The translations under genes and the position numbers were made by a program. From Treponema sp. OMZ 798 (GTDB taxonomy: Bacteria > Spirochaetota > Spirochaetia > Treponematales > Treponemataceae), in the NCBI RefSeq assembly GCF_024181385.1, contig NZ_CP051305.1, forward strand, positions 1,116,001-1,180,000: a stretch of DNA of 64,000 nt, written 5' to 3'. Shown here in pieces: positions 43,042 through 52,436 of the stretch. The notes beneath the pieces are model-generated. The model was given only the letters and a program-made list of their open reading frames with translations. It was not told where the DNA came from and ran no database searches. Position 1 is the first letter of the stretch. Every line of letters starts with the position of its first letter.

Positions 43042-43218
43042 ATGATGCCCGCCGCCGACCTAACTCGCCTAAAAGAAATATCCCGAAGCCCCAAAGAAGT
43101 TCTCGCAGCAATCGGCACAGACGACATTGCATTCATACAAGACTGTCTTACCTGCAAAACAATACATATTCACAGTGCCGGAGCAATCAGAATAATAGAA
43201 AAGAATTTGACCTTCTAA
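43042..43218 (+). CDS. Small ORF of 58 residues
   Basis: Starts with MMPAADLTRLKEISRSPKEV and ends NLTF. Codon use is more G+C-rich than the neighbouring mrr gene. It starts 6 bases after the mrr stop, with a weak GAGGAT ribosome site inside mrr. It could be a small gene, or the tail of a lost one. Not recognised. Confidence 0.35.
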   Translation: MMPAADLTRLKEISRSPKEVLAAIGTDDIAFIQDCLTCKTIHIHSAGAIRIIEKNLTF

Positions 43219-43298
43219 CTTTGACATTTGCCCTTCTACATTTATCCCTTCCCCCATCTTCTCTAAACCCCTTTTTAATGCTATAATCCTATCCGTAG

Positions 43299-44387
43299 AT
43301 GAAACTGGATTTATATATCGATAAAGACGGACAAAAACTAAGATGTGGGTATACTACCGGGAGCTGTGCGGCGGCGGCGGCTAAGGCTGCGGCCTTAATT
43401 TTGGGCGGCGGAGCTTTGACCTCGGTTGAGATAGATACGCCTGCAGGGGTCATTCTTGACCTCCCTGTAGAGCATTGCCGTTCCTATAAAGAAGAAAACG
43501 GAGTTCTTTTTGGAGAGGCGGCCGTGCAAAAGGATGCAGGGGATGACCCCGACAGTACCGACGGCATTTACATACACGCTAAGGTTTCCTATAGAAATGA
43601 CGGAAAAGTTATCATTGACGGGGGAGAGGGTATAGGAAGAATCACCAAAAAAGGTCTTTTCGGGGAAGTAGGGGAGGCTGCCATTAATCCGGTACCTCGT
43701 CAAATGATAGAAAAAGAAGTTTTAAAGGTTTCCGAAAAGGGGTTCAATGTAGAAATTTTTAGTCCGCAAGGAGCCGAAATCGGCAAAAAAACCTTTAATA
43801 AAAATATCGGCGTTGAAGGAGGCATCTCTATCATCGGAACAAAGGGCATAGTCTATCCTATGAGCGAGGATGCTATAAAAAAAACCATCTATCTTGAAAT
43901 AGACGCAATATCACAAAATTCCGAAAAAAAAGAAATCCTCTTGGTGCCGGGAAACTATGGGGAAGGTCTTAAAGAAAAACTAAAAACCATAATAGACCTT
44001 CCCACCGTAAAAATGTCAAACTATATAGGGGATAGCCTAAGCTATGCCTATTCTAAAGGCTTTAAAACCATGACCTTGCTCGGCCATATCGGCAAATTTG
44101 CCAAACTTTCCATAGGTATTTTTAACACTCATAACCGCACCGCGGACACCCGCATGGAAGCCTTCGTCTACTACCTTGCCATGCAGGGTGCAGACAAAAA
44201 AACAATCGAAACCGTCAATTCCTTTTTAACGGCCGAAGAAGCCTTCAATTTTCTTGTTGAAAACAAGATGGAAAATCTCATTAAAGACATGGAGAATGGG
44301 GCCGAAGAAAGAATCAAAAAATATCTCAAGGACGAAAGCCTTTCAATAAGGGTTTTAATCTACTCGATGAAATACGGACTAATCTAA
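43299..44387 (+). CDS. cbiD: Cobalt-precorrin-5B (C1)-methyltransferase
   Basis: Methylates C1 in the anaerobic route to cobalamin. The 362-residue length is standard. The opening LRCGYTTGSCAAAAAKAAA is the CbiD signature, followed by GGEGIGRITKKGL, AINPVPRQMI and LLGHIGKFAKLSIGIFNTHN near residue 260. No other cobalamin gene lies in the window; the rest of the pathway would have to be elsewhere. There is no RBS, and a TATAAT box ends only 11 bases before the ATG, so the mRNA may be leaderless or the gene is read from upstream. Confidence 0.93.
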   Translation: MKLDLYIDKDGQKLRCGYTTGSCAAAAAKAAALILGGGALTSVEIDTPAGVILDLPVEHCRSYKEENGVLFGEAAVQKDAGDDPDSTDGIYIHAKVSYRNDGKVIIDGGEGIGRITKKGLFGEVGEAAINPVPRQMIEKEVLKVSEKGFNVEIFSPQGAEIGKKTFNKNIGVEGGISIIGTKGIVYPMSEDAIKKTIYLEIDAISQNSEKKEILLVPGNYGEGLKEKLKTIIDLPTVKMSNYIGDSLSYAYSKGFKTMTLLGHIGKFAKLSIGIFNTHNRTADTRMEAFVYYLAMQGADKKTIETVNSFLTAEEAFNFLVENKMENLIKDMENGAEERIKKYLKDESLSIRVLIYSMKYGLI

Positions 44388-44433
44388 TAATCAATGTATC
44401 AAAAAAAAATCTTATAAGTTCTCAAATTAAAAC

Positions 44434-44462
44434 TTGCTATTTTGACGAACATATTGTACAAT
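44434..44462 (+). promoter_or_regulatory. Predicted promoter of the hydrogenase operon
   Basis: TTGCTA (44434-44439), 17-base spacer, TACAAT (44457-44462). The RBS AAGGAG is at 44501-44506. Confidence 0.55.
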
Positions 44463-44513
44463 TAATGTGGTGTAAGGCGGATTTAACTTATTTTCTAGAA
44501 AAGGAGTATGCAT

Positions 44514-46343
44514 ATGAGCCGACTGGAGATATTTTCACAAAACCAATCTCAAATGATAGTTGAAGAGCTTTATAAGAACCTTCAACATAGAATTGAAGCA
44601 AGTCCTCCCGGACTTTGTCCTGTTTATATAACACGTGCCTTTATCGAAATGTGTCATGCCCAAACTTGCGGAAAATGTGTGCCTTGCCGTATAGGCCTTT
44701 TACAGTTAAAGCATATTTTAACTGATGTTCTAAACGGAAAGGCTGAGATGGAAACAATCAAGCTTATTGAAGAGACTGCAAAATCGATAAGAGAGACAGC
44801 AGACTGTGCTTTGGGATATGAAGCTGCCGATATGGTTTACAAAAGCATAATCTATTGCCGCGATGACTTTGAAGAGCATATAAAAAACGGCAGGTGCGGC
44901 TGTATAACTACCCAGCCTGTACCCTGTGTAGCTCTTTGTCCTGCAAATGTGGATATTCCGGGATACATTTCTCTTGTAAGGGATGAAAGGTATGCCGATG
45001 CCGTTCGTCTTATCAGAAAGGACAATCCATTCCCTTCTACCTGTGCCTTTATATGTGAACATCCTTGTGAACATAGGTGCAGACGGAACATGGTCGATAG
45101 TGCCATAAATATCCGAGGTTTAAAAAGGGTTGCCGTTGAATTTTCCGATAAGGTTCCTCCTCCTCCATGTGCACCCTCTACCGGAAAGCATATAGCCATA
45201 GTCGGAGGGGGGCCTGCGGGGCTTACCGCCGCTTATTATCTGCAGCTTATGGGGCATCAAACTAAGGTATACGAAATGCTTCCCAAATTAGGCGGTATGC
45301 TACGATACGGTATACCTAATTACCGTCTTCCTAAGGACAGGCTGGATGTAGATATCGATGCCATCATTGAAACAGGGGTTAAAGTAGTTTACGGTAAAAA
45401 AATAGGAACCGATATTGAACTAAACGAGCTTATAAAAGATAATGATGCAACCATTATAGCGATAGGAGCCTCAACAGATAAAAAGTTAGGCCTTGAAGGA
45501 GAAGAGGCAGAAGGAGTTATTTCTGCTGTTCAATTTCTTAGAGATGTAGGAATGAATAAGGGTATGGATTTAACGGGTAAAAAAACAGCCGTAATCGGAG
45601 GCGGAAATGTTGCCATGGATGCGGTGCGTACGGCAGTACGTCTAAAGTCCGAAAAAGTTACCTGCCTTTACCGAAGAAGGGTTGCCGATATGACGGCCCT
45701 TCCTGCAGAAATTGAAGGAGCCCTAGCCGAAGGTGTCGAAATGATGACCTTAAAAGCCCCTTCAAAACTTGAGATAAAAGACGGAAAACTCTCCGGTGTT
45801 TGGGTTACCCCTCAGATGATTTCAAAAATAAAGGACGGTAGGGCATCCGTAGTTGCTACAGGAGAACCCGATATTTTTATTCCTTGCGAAGTTCTTGTCG
45901 TTGCAATAGGTCAGGATATCGAAACTCAGCATTATGAAGAGTCGGGTATACCTGTTGATCGGGGGAAACTTTTTACCATGCCCAGCGGAGGATTCAAAGG
46001 AATGCCGGGCTTATTTTCAGGCGGAGACTGTGCTTCAGGCCCATCGACGGTTATAAAAGCCATTGCCGCCGGGAAGGTTATGGCTGCAAATATAGACGAA
46101 TACTTAGGCTACAGCCACATTATAAGCTGTGATGTTGAAATTCCCATTCCCAATATTGATGACCGTCTTGCTTGCGGAAGGGTTGAGCTTGGAGAAAGGG
46201 AAGCATCCGAAAGGGTTAAGGATTTTGAAGGTGTAGAATTCTGTATGAGCAAAAAGGAAGCTTGTCAAGAATCTAACCGATGTCTTAAATGCGATCACTT
46301 CGGCTTTGGTATATTTAAAGGAGGGCGGGAACGATTATGGTAA
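44514..46343 (+). CDS. NuoF-C-terminal/GltD fusion flavoprotein, hydrogenase partner
   Basis: About 609 residues. The N-terminal 100 residues match the iron-sulfur end of NuoF/HydB proteins (HAQTCGKCVPCRIGLLQLKHIL). The remainder is like the small subunit of glutamate synthase: Cys clusters CVALCPANVDIPGY and CAFICEHPCEHRCRR, FAD site AIVGGGPAGLTAAYYLQLMG, NAD(P) site AVIGGGNVAMDAVRTA and FSGGDCASGPSTVIKAIAAGK. The start at ATG 44514 is 7 bases from AAGGAG; the ATG at 44508 is too close. It overlaps the hydrogenase gene by 7 bases. It probably couples NAD(P)H to the hydrogenase, as proposed for glutamate-synthase-linked (group A2) [FeFe] hydrogenases. Confidence 0.85.
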   Translation: MSRLEIFSQNQSQMIVEELYKNLQHRIEASPPGLCPVYITRAFIEMCHAQTCGKCVPCRIGLLQLKHILTDVLNGKAEMETIKLIEETAKSIRETADCALGYEAADMVYKSIIYCRDDFEEHIKNGRCGCITTQPVPCVALCPANVDIPGYISLVRDERYADAVRLIRKDNPFPSTCAFICEHPCEHRCRRNMVDSAINIRGLKRVAVEFSDKVPPPPCAPSTGKHIAIVGGGPAGLTAAYYLQLMGHQTKVYEMLPKLGGMLRYGIPNYRLPKDRLDVDIDAIIETGVKVVYGKKIGTDIELNELIKDNDATIIAIGASTDKKLGLEGEEAEGVISAVQFLRDVGMNKGMDLTGKKTAVIGGGNVAMDAVRTAVRLKSEKVTCLYRRRVADMTALPAEIEGALAEGVEMMTLKAPSKLEIKDGKLSGVWVTPQMISKIKDGRASVVATGEPDIFIPCEVLVVAIGQDIETQHYEESGIPVDRGKLFTMPSGGFKGMPGLFSGGDCASGPSTVIKAIAAGKVMAANIDEYLGYSHIISCDVEIPIPNIDDRLACGRVELGEREASERVKDFEGVEFCMSKKEACQESNRCLKCDHFGFGIFKGGRERLW

Positions 46344-48127
46344 ACTTGACTATAGATAATATAAAAATATCGGCGAATGAAACCATGACTATTATGGAAG
46401 CTGCAGCAAATGCCGGAATTCCTATACCCAGACTTTGCTTTTTAAAGGGAATAAATGAAATTGCTGCCTGCCGTGTATGTGTTGTTGAGTTGGAAGGCAA
46501 GGAAAAACTTATAACCTCTTGTAACAACTCCGTTGAAGAAGGGATGGTTGTATATACCAACAGTCCAAAGGTAAGGCTTGACAGAAGAAGAACCGTTCAA
46601 ATGATTTTGTCTCAGCATGATTGTAAGTGTGCCACCTGTGTAAGAAGCGGAAACTGTGCCTTACAAACTCTTTCAAACGACCTTAACATTCAAGATGTGT
46701 TATATGAGGAGCAGCTTGAAAATCAGCCTTGGGATAAGAATTTCCCTCTTATAAGAAATTCAAAAAAATGTATTAAGTGTATGCGCTGCATTCAGGTTTG
46801 CGACAAGGTTCAAAGCCTGAATATTTGGGAGCTGGAAGGAACCGGAGCCAGAACTACAATAAATGTTTCAGGCTCAAGAACAATAGCCGAAGCCGATTGC
46901 TCCTTATGCGGTCAGTGTATTACGCATTGTCCTGTGGGAGCCTTACGCGAAAGAGACGATACCGAAAAATTCTGGAGGGCTGTAGCCGATCCCGATAAGG
47001 TTGTTGTTGTGCAGGTTGCTCCTGCAATACGTACGGCTTGGGGAGAGCACTTGGGAGTTAATCTAAAAGAGGCTTCAGTAAACAAGATATTCGATGCTCT
47101 AAAACGCATGGGAGCCGATTATGTCTTTGATACCAGCTTTTCGGCAGACCTAACCATAATGGAAGAAGCATACGAATTTATTGAACGTTTTTCGAAGGGA
47201 GAACTAAAGGATAAGCCTATGTTTACCTCCTGTTGCCCGGGATGGGTTCGTTTTATAAAAAGCCAATATCCTCATTTGGTTTCTCATCTGTCTTCCGCAA
47301 AGTCTCCCATGCAAATGTTCGGAGCGGTTATGAAGTCGTATTTTGCAGAAAAAATCGGTAAAAAAGCGGAGGATATTTTTTCTGTTGCTATTATGCCCTG
47401 TGTTGCAAAAAAAAGCGAAATTGAAATGGAGTTTTTTTACGGCGAGTATGCAGGACATGATATGGACTGTGTTCTTACCACAAGAGAATTTGTAAGAATG
47501 ATTAAGGCTGCTCATATTCTCCCCGAAACCCTAAAAGAAATAGATCCTGATAATCTTTTTAAAGAGGCATCAGGTGCCGGAATTATTTTCGGAGCTACGG
47601 GCGGTGTTATGGAAGCAGCCTTGCGTACAGCCTATTATGCAATAATGGGAGAAAATTGTTCGCCGGATGCTTTTAAGGTTGTAAGAAATTCCTCGCAAGA
47701 AGAGTCGGGAGTTATTGAAGCCTCTTTTAATTTAAAGGAGAATAATTTGCGTATAGCCGTAGCCAGCGGCCTTGCAAATACCAGACGGCTTATTGATTCT
47801 ATAGAAGCCGGTGAAAAACATTATGATTTTGTAGAAATTATGGCTTGTCCCGGAGGCTGCGTAGGCGGAGGAGGTCAACCCATACATGACGGCTGCGAAT
47901 TGGCCTTTGAGCGCGGACAAAATCTTTATTTTATAGATAAGAATGCAAAAGTAAGGTATTCGCATGAAAATGAGGATATACAAAACCTTTATAAAAATTA
48001 TTTTGAAAAGCCTAACAGCCATAAAGCTCATCACCTTTTACATACGGATCACTTTGTATGGGAAATGCCGAGAAGTCCAAAGCGGGATCGAAAAGGTTAT
48101 GTAATAAACGAAAAATTTCAATCGTAA
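46337..48127 (+). CDS. hydA: [FeFe] hydrogenase catalytic subunit
   Basis: A 596-residue group A hydrogenase. The N-terminus is a 2Fe-2S ferredoxin domain (PRLCFLKGINEIAACRVCVVEL), then the His-Cys3 cluster motif (QHDCKCATCVRSGNC), and two 4Fe-4S clusters (CIKCMRCIQVC and CSLCGQCITHCP). The H-cluster signatures are all present: L1 FTSCCPGWVRF, L2 MPCVAKKSEIE and L3 ACPGGCVGGGGQP. It would make or use hydrogen in the cytoplasm. Overlap of 7 bases with the upstream flavoprotein gene shows coupling. Maturation genes hydEFG are not in the window. A strong hairpin follows. Confidence 0.95.
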   Translation: MVNLTIDNIKISANETMTIMEAAANAGIPIPRLCFLKGINEIAACRVCVVELEGKEKLITSCNNSVEEGMVVYTNSPKVRLDRRRTVQMILSQHDCKCATCVRSGNCALQTLSNDLNIQDVLYEEQLENQPWDKNFPLIRNSKKCIKCMRCIQVCDKVQSLNIWELEGTGARTTINVSGSRTIAEADCSLCGQCITHCPVGALRERDDTEKFWRAVADPDKVVVVQVAPAIRTAWGEHLGVNLKEASVNKIFDALKRMGADYVFDTSFSADLTIMEEAYEFIERFSKGELKDKPMFTSCCPGWVRFIKSQYPHLVSHLSSAKSPMQMFGAVMKSYFAEKIGKKAEDIFSVAIMPCVAKKSEIEMEFFYGEYAGHDMDCVLTTREFVRMIKAAHILPETLKEIDPDNLFKEASGAGIIFGATGGVMEAALRTAYYAIMGENCSPDAFKVVRNSSQEESGVIEASFNLKENNLRIAVASGLANTRRLIDSIEAGEKHYDFVEIMACPGGCVGGGGQPIHDGCELAFERGQNLYFIDKNAKVRYSHENEDIQNLYKNYFEKPNSHKAHHLLHTDHFVWEMPRSPKRDRKGYVINEKFQS

Positions 48128-48142
48128 GGTTTGATTTTTGTT

Positions 48143-48209
48143 AAACAGGGAATGTCTATAATAGAAATTATAGCAAGACTATAGGACTATTTACATTCCC
48201 TGTTTTTTT
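48143..48209. terminator. Bidirectional terminator between hydA and the ABC-F gene
   Basis: AAACAGGGAATGT (48143-48155) pairs with ACATTCCCTGTTT (48193-48205), with an inner CTATAA/TTATAG stem, followed by seven T's to 48209. It separates two convergent genes. Confidence 0.8.
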
Positions 48210-48217
48210 ATAGATTT

Positions 48218-49870
48218 TTAAATCTGCATCTTTTTGTTGTTGCCGTATAATTCTTCACGTAGTTTTTTGACGTGTTCGTCTTTTATATAGTCGTCAAAAT
48301 TCATCATCCTGTCGATTATACCGTTGGGTGTAATTTCGATAATCCTGTTTGCGATTGAAGAAATAAATTCGTGGTCGTGGGAGTTAAAAAGAATAACTCC
48401 GGGGAATTCCACAAGGGCATCGTTTAAGCTTGTAATGGCTTCAAGGTCGAGGTGGTTCGTAGGCTCATCGAGGATTAAAACATTTGCTCCCGAAAGCATA
48501 AGCTTACTCAATATACAGCGCACCTTTTCGCCTCCCGATAGAACATTTACGGGCTTTAAGGACTCGTCGCCCGAAAAAAGCATTCGGCCTAAAAAGCCCC
48601 TTACATAGGCATCATCTTGGTCGGGAGAATATTGTTTAAGCCATTCCGTGATATTTAAATCGTTATTAAAATACTCGGCATTGTCCTTATTAAGATAGGC
48701 ATGGGTTACTGTCTGTCCCCAATAAACATCTCCTGAGTCGGGAGTTAATTTTCCGGTTAAAATATCGAAGAGGGCTGTTTTAGAATTATGCTCCTGACCT
48801 ACAAAGGCTATCTTATCGGTTCTGTTTACCGTAAAAGAAAAATCGTTTAAAAGTTGAATTCCTTTTTCTTCTGCAGTGTCCTGAGTCTTATAAGAAATTT
48901 TTTCGGTGCGGACAACATTGTTTCCGATTTCCCGATTGGGTTTAAAATGAACATAAGGGAATTTTCGGCTTGTAACTTCTATTTCTTCTAAGGCAAGTTT
49001 ATCGTATACCTTTTTTCGGCTGGTTGCCTGACGGCTCTTTGCTGCATTCGAGGCGAAGCGTAAGATAAACTCTCTTAAATCCTTCATCTTTTCTTCCCGC
49101 TTCTTTTGCTGATCCTTGGCCTGTCTTTGCATAATCCTGCTCATTTGGTACCAGAAATCGTAATTACCCGAATACATACGTATTTTTCCGTAGTCGATGT
49201 CGCAGACATGGGTACAAACCGTATTTAAAAAGTGCCTGTCGTGAGAAACAACAATTATAATATTGGGAAATTCGATTAAAAATTCTTCAAGCCATGCTAT
49301 GGATTCAAGGTCTAAACCGTTTGTCGGTTCGTCCAAAAGAAGAATATCGGGGGTGCCGAAGATGGCCTGTGCAAGCAAGACCCGAACCTTTTGGCCTTCG
49401 TCGAGTTCGCTCATCATTCTGTCATGGTAGTTTTCGTCAAGGCCCAAACCTGAAAGAATCTGCTCTATTTGATTTTCAGCCTCCCAGCCGTTTAAATCAG
49501 CAAATTCGGCCTCCAACTCCGAAGCTCTTATTCCGTCTTCTTCACTAAAATTTTCTTTTGCATAAACGGCTTCTCTTTCGTTTCGAACATTGTAGAGCTT
49601 AGGATAACCCATAAAAACAGTGTCTTTTACGCTGTACTCATCAAAGGCAAAGTGATCCTGTCTTAAAACTGCCATACGCTCTCCGGGGGTGATACTGAAC
49701 TCGCCCGAATCGTGCTCCAATTCGCCCGAAAGAACCTTTAAAAAAGTAGACTTTCCGGCTCCGTTTGCACCGATAATTCCATAGCAATTGCCCTTAGTAA
49801 ATTTTAAATTGACATCCTTAAAAAGCGGCCTGTCGCCGAACTTTAAACTTAAATCGCTTACTGTAATCAT
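48218..49870 (-). CDS. ABC-F family ATPase (YbiT-like)
   Basis: A soluble protein with two ABC domains and no membrane segments, 550 residues from ATG 49870 (an in-frame TTG lies at 49879). First domain: Walker A GIIGANGAGKSTFL, signature SELDEGQKVRVLLAQAIF, Walker B ILLLDEPTNGLDLESI. The linker is charged and helical at about residues 245-320. Second domain: GQEHNSKTALF in place of a normal Walker A (the expected GKS is changed to NSKT), then NVLSGGEKVRCILSKLML and ILDEPTNHLDLEAI. ABC-F proteins act on the ribosome in translation control or antibiotic protection. The layout resembles E. coli YbiT. Confidence 0.88.
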   Translation of the reverse strand: MITVSDLSLKFGDRPLFKDVNLKFTKGNCYGIIGANGAGKSTFLKVLSGELEHDSGEFSITPGERMAVLRQDHFAFDEYSVKDTVFMGYPKLYNVRNEREAVYAKENFSEEDGIRASELEAEFADLNGWEAENQIEQILSGLGLDENYHDRMMSELDEGQKVRVLLAQAIFGTPDILLLDEPTNGLDLESIAWLEEFLIEFPNIIIVVSHDRHFLNTVCTHVCDIDYGKIRMYSGNYDFWYQMSRIMQRQAKDQQKKREEKMKDLREFILRFASNAAKSRQATSRKKVYDKLALEEIEVTSRKFPYVHFKPNREIGNNVVRTEKISYKTQDTAEEKGIQLLNDFSFTVNRTDKIAFVGQEHNSKTALFDILTGKLTPDSGDVYWGQTVTHAYLNKDNAEYFNNDLNITEWLKQYSPDQDDAYVRGFLGRMLFSGDESLKPVNVLSGGEKVRCILSKLMLSGANVLILDEPTNHLDLEAITSLNDALVEFPGVILFNSHDHEFISSIANRIIEITPNGIIDRMMNFDDYIKDEHVKKLREELYGNNKKMQI

Positions 49871-49925
49871 AAGATACAATAATACAATAAAGGGGGTAAA
49901 ATGTCAATCAATTCAAGTTTTAGTG

Positions 49926-50780
49926 TCAACTCAATTTTGAAGATGAAGAGCCCGACCAGCCGAGTTTAGATCTCAGAGCCTTGTAAAAATTGTCGGGAGA
50001 GCAGCCGGCCATTTTTACCTTATTGGGAGACTCGCTTATTATAATTTCATCATCCTCTTTTAAAGAAACCATCTCTTGTCCGTCTATTGAAACGATGGTG
50101 TCTTTTGCCCTTGTAGGAAGAACTTTTATCTTCATCTGCCCTGATGAGGGGAGAACCAAGGGGCGGTTCGACAAGGAAAAGGGAGAAATAGGAGTTAAAA
50201 CAAAGGCCGAGACATCCGGATCCAAGATGGGACCTCCTGAGGCTGCTGAATAGGCAGTCGAGCCTGTAGGAGTCGAAACGATAACCCCGTCAGCCCTAAA
50301 AATCCCGAATGAAATTCCGTTAAACGAAATATCCAGGTTTATCAGCTTTGCTATGCCGGAGCCTGAAACTACAATATCGTTTAGGGCCTCATATTTTACA
50401 ATTTCTTTATTTTCCCGCCTTATTGAAGCAGAAAGGAGCATCCTTTCATGTAAATCCTCTTTTCCGTTTAAAAGGCGTAAAAGTTCGCCTTCCCATTCCT
50501 TGGGTTCAATATTTGCGATAAAGCCGAACCTTCCTAAGTTTATAGGAAAAACCGGAATATGCCGGGGAGCACTGTAACGGGCCGTAAATAAAACCGTACC
50601 GTCTCCGCCGAGGCTTATTGCAAGGTCATAGTCCTCATTTAATTCGGGAGAATGGGAGATGCCGTCATATTTGTATACAAAAGAATCGATTCCCCTTGCC
50701 GACAAAAAAGCCTCGATTTCTTTACAAATCTTTTTTGCATTGGGTTTTTCGATACTTAAAACTATAAGGGCCTTTTTCAA
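49926..50780 (-). CDS. nadK: NAD kinase
   Basis: Phosphorylates NAD to NADP, the only route to NADP. The 284-residue protein has the DLAISLGGDGTVLFTARY motif near residue 55, the glycine-rich NLGRFGFIAN and the second diagnostic region DGVIVSTPTGSTAYSAASGGPI near residue 165. It lies 42 bases after the DegT-like gene in a minus-strand series running aspS-trpS-cheW-degT-nadK. Confidence 0.95.
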   Translation of the reverse strand: MKKALIVLSIEKPNAKKICKEIEAFLSARGIDSFVYKYDGISHSPELNEDYDLAISLGGDGTVLFTARYSAPRHIPVFPINLGRFGFIANIEPKEWEGELLRLLNGKEDLHERMLLSASIRRENKEIVKYEALNDIVVSGSGIAKLINLDISFNGISFGIFRADGVIVSTPTGSTAYSAASGGPILDPDVSAFVLTPISPFSLSNRPLVLPSSGQMKIKVLPTRAKDTIVSIDGQEMVSLKEDDEIIISESPNKVKMAGCSPDNFYKALRSKLGWSGSSSSKLS

Positions 50781-50822
50781 AATTCACATTCCTTAAAACT
50801 CGAAGCCTGATTTATAAAGAAA

Positions 50823-51848
50823 CTAGGGCAGGGTAGCCAGTACTCTGGCAATCTCGGCCGATTTTTTTGCTCCCAATCGCGGATAGAGCGGAAAAAGCAC
50901 ACATCTCAGTAAAAGGGAAGAAGCATTTATAAGGCTTTCCTGATTTTCTTTTAAATACTCGACAGCCGAATTTTTAAAAGCAAGCTCTGTATCTATATCT
51001 TTTTTTGCCGCATATTTTTGTACATCCGAAACGCCCGAATTCAAAATAACGGGAAAAGAATAAACAGGATTTACCGTGTCTTCTTTTTGAGCTATCGTTT
51101 TATGCTTTCCCTGCATCAAAGAGCGTACATAGGACTCGTGCATTTCCTTACGCTGCTCCATGTTTTTTGCCATCTGTTTTAGCTGAACAAAGGCCAAGGA
51201 TGCATTTATATCGGGTAATTGGTCTGTAATAGGAGCTTCATCGTAGAGTTTTTTTAAGACTATTGCGTTCCTTCTTTCGGGAGCCAATAATACGGCACCG
51301 CCCCCTCCGGTTAAAATATCTTTTTCTTCCAGTCCCAAGATAGAAAAAATACCCATGCTGCCTGCAAATTTTTCCTTATATGCCGCCCCTGCACTTTGCG
51401 AAATATCTTCTATTACGGGAATATTTAAGCTTAATATCTTTTCCATGTCGGGTAAAAAACCCAGGGTTTCGTGCAAGACAAGAACTCTTCCGCCTGTTTG
51501 TACGGCGTTTTCAAGGCTTTCAAAGGACGGAAAAACGGAGTCGGCTTCTACGTCGAGCACAATGGGCTTATAGCCTTGGCGGCTTAACTCTACATACTGC
51601 CAAGATGGCGCCAAACTCGAGATAATAACCGATGAGCCTGATTCAAGGTTTAAGGCCTTTAAGGCGTATGTTAAGGCTATGGCAGGGCTTCTTAAAGCGG
51701 CTGCTCCGGACGTTTGAAACACCTCGCAAACCTGCTTAATGAGTTTTTGGTTCATCTCGCCGGGACCTATTTTTTCCTCGACCATGCATGTAAGAACTGC
51801 ATCCATTTCGGAACGTCTTATAGTTGAGCTGTAAACGGGTATTTTCAT
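50823..51848 (-). CDS. DegT/DnrJ/EryC1-like aminotransferase-fold protein
   Basis: A 341-residue PLP-type sugar aminotransferase relative. It starts with IPVYSSTIRRSEMDAVLTCM, has VIEDISQSAGAAYKEKFAG near residue 140 (the family's E-D-A/S motif) and a SILGLEEKDILTGGGGAVLLAP segment, where the Lys sits at the usual PLP-lysine position. Overall similarity is low. DegT family proteins add an amino group to nucleotide sugars for surface glycans; the substrate here is unknown. It begins 5 bases after cheW and is likely co-transcribed. Confidence 0.75.
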   Translation of the reverse strand: MKIPVYSSTIRRSEMDAVLTCMVEEKIGPGEMNQKLIKQVCEVFQTSGAAALRSPAIALTYALKALNLESGSSVIISSLAPSWQYVELSRQGYKPIVLDVEADSVFPSFESLENAVQTGGRVLVLHETLGFLPDMEKILSLNIPVIEDISQSAGAAYKEKFAGSMGIFSILGLEEKDILTGGGGAVLLAPERRNAIVLKKLYDEAPITDQLPDINASLAFVQLKQMAKNMEQRKEMHESYVRSLMQGKHKTIAQKEDTVNPVYSFPVILNSGVSDVQKYAAKKDIDTELAFKNSAVEYLKENQESLINASSLLLRCVLFPLYPRLGAKKSAEIARVLATLP

Positions 51849-51853
51849 AATTT

Positions 51854-52360
51854 TTATAAATTGGTAATCTTTTGTAATTCTTTCGGATTGAATAATCTGT
51901 GAATATCCAAGATTATTAAATAGCCGGGATCACGCCTGACAACGCCGTTAATGTATTCCGCTCCGATACCTGCTATCATCTGAGGCGGAGGCTGTATTTC
52001 TTCTTTTTTTACATCAACAACACGGGCAACCCTGTCGATGATAATGCCTATCTTGTTATTCTCAATCTTTATGATTATAAAGCCTCCCAAAAATTCATCA
52101 CCCTCATCCAAGGACGCTTTTTTTATGTGAAATCTCTTATGAAGACTTATTACCGGAATAATTTCGCTTCTTAAGTTGAAAATTCCTTCAACATAGTATG
52201 GAGCATTGGGGATAGGTCTTACATCCTGAACCCTGACTATTTGGTCAACGTCCATAATTTCTACACCGTAAAGTTCTTCTCCAAGTTGGAATGTAACTAA
52301 TTTTAAGAGGTTATCGTTTTCAACCTTGACCTTTTTATTAAGGACTCCTGCATTTGCCAT
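51854..52360 (-). CDS. cheW: CheW chemotaxis coupling protein
   Basis: A 168-residue protein with one CheW domain: LKLVTFQLGEELYGVEIMDV, GIFNLRSEIIPVISLHKRF, GIIIDRVARVVDV and YINGVVRRDPGYLIILDIHRL. It links receptors to the CheA kinase in the cytoplasmic chemotaxis arrays that spirochaetes use to steer periplasmic flagella. No cheA or other chemotaxis gene is in the window, so it is a dispersed copy. An AGGAGGAAG RBS is seen on the minus strand before the ATG. It sits between trpS and the DegT-like gene. Confidence 0.93.
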   Translation of the reverse strand: MANAGVLNKKVKVENDNLLKLVTFQLGEELYGVEIMDVDQIVRVQDVRPIPNAPYYVEGIFNLRSEIIPVISLHKRFHIKKASLDEGDEFLGGFIIIKIENNKIGIIIDRVARVVDVKKEEIQPPPQMIAGIGAEYINGVVRRDPGYLIILDIHRLFNPKELQKITNL

Positions 52361-52436
52361 ATAGTTTCTTCCTCCAATATCTTATGATACTACCACACAT
52401 ACACATAAAATTCAAGGGGAAAATGGATATGTATAT

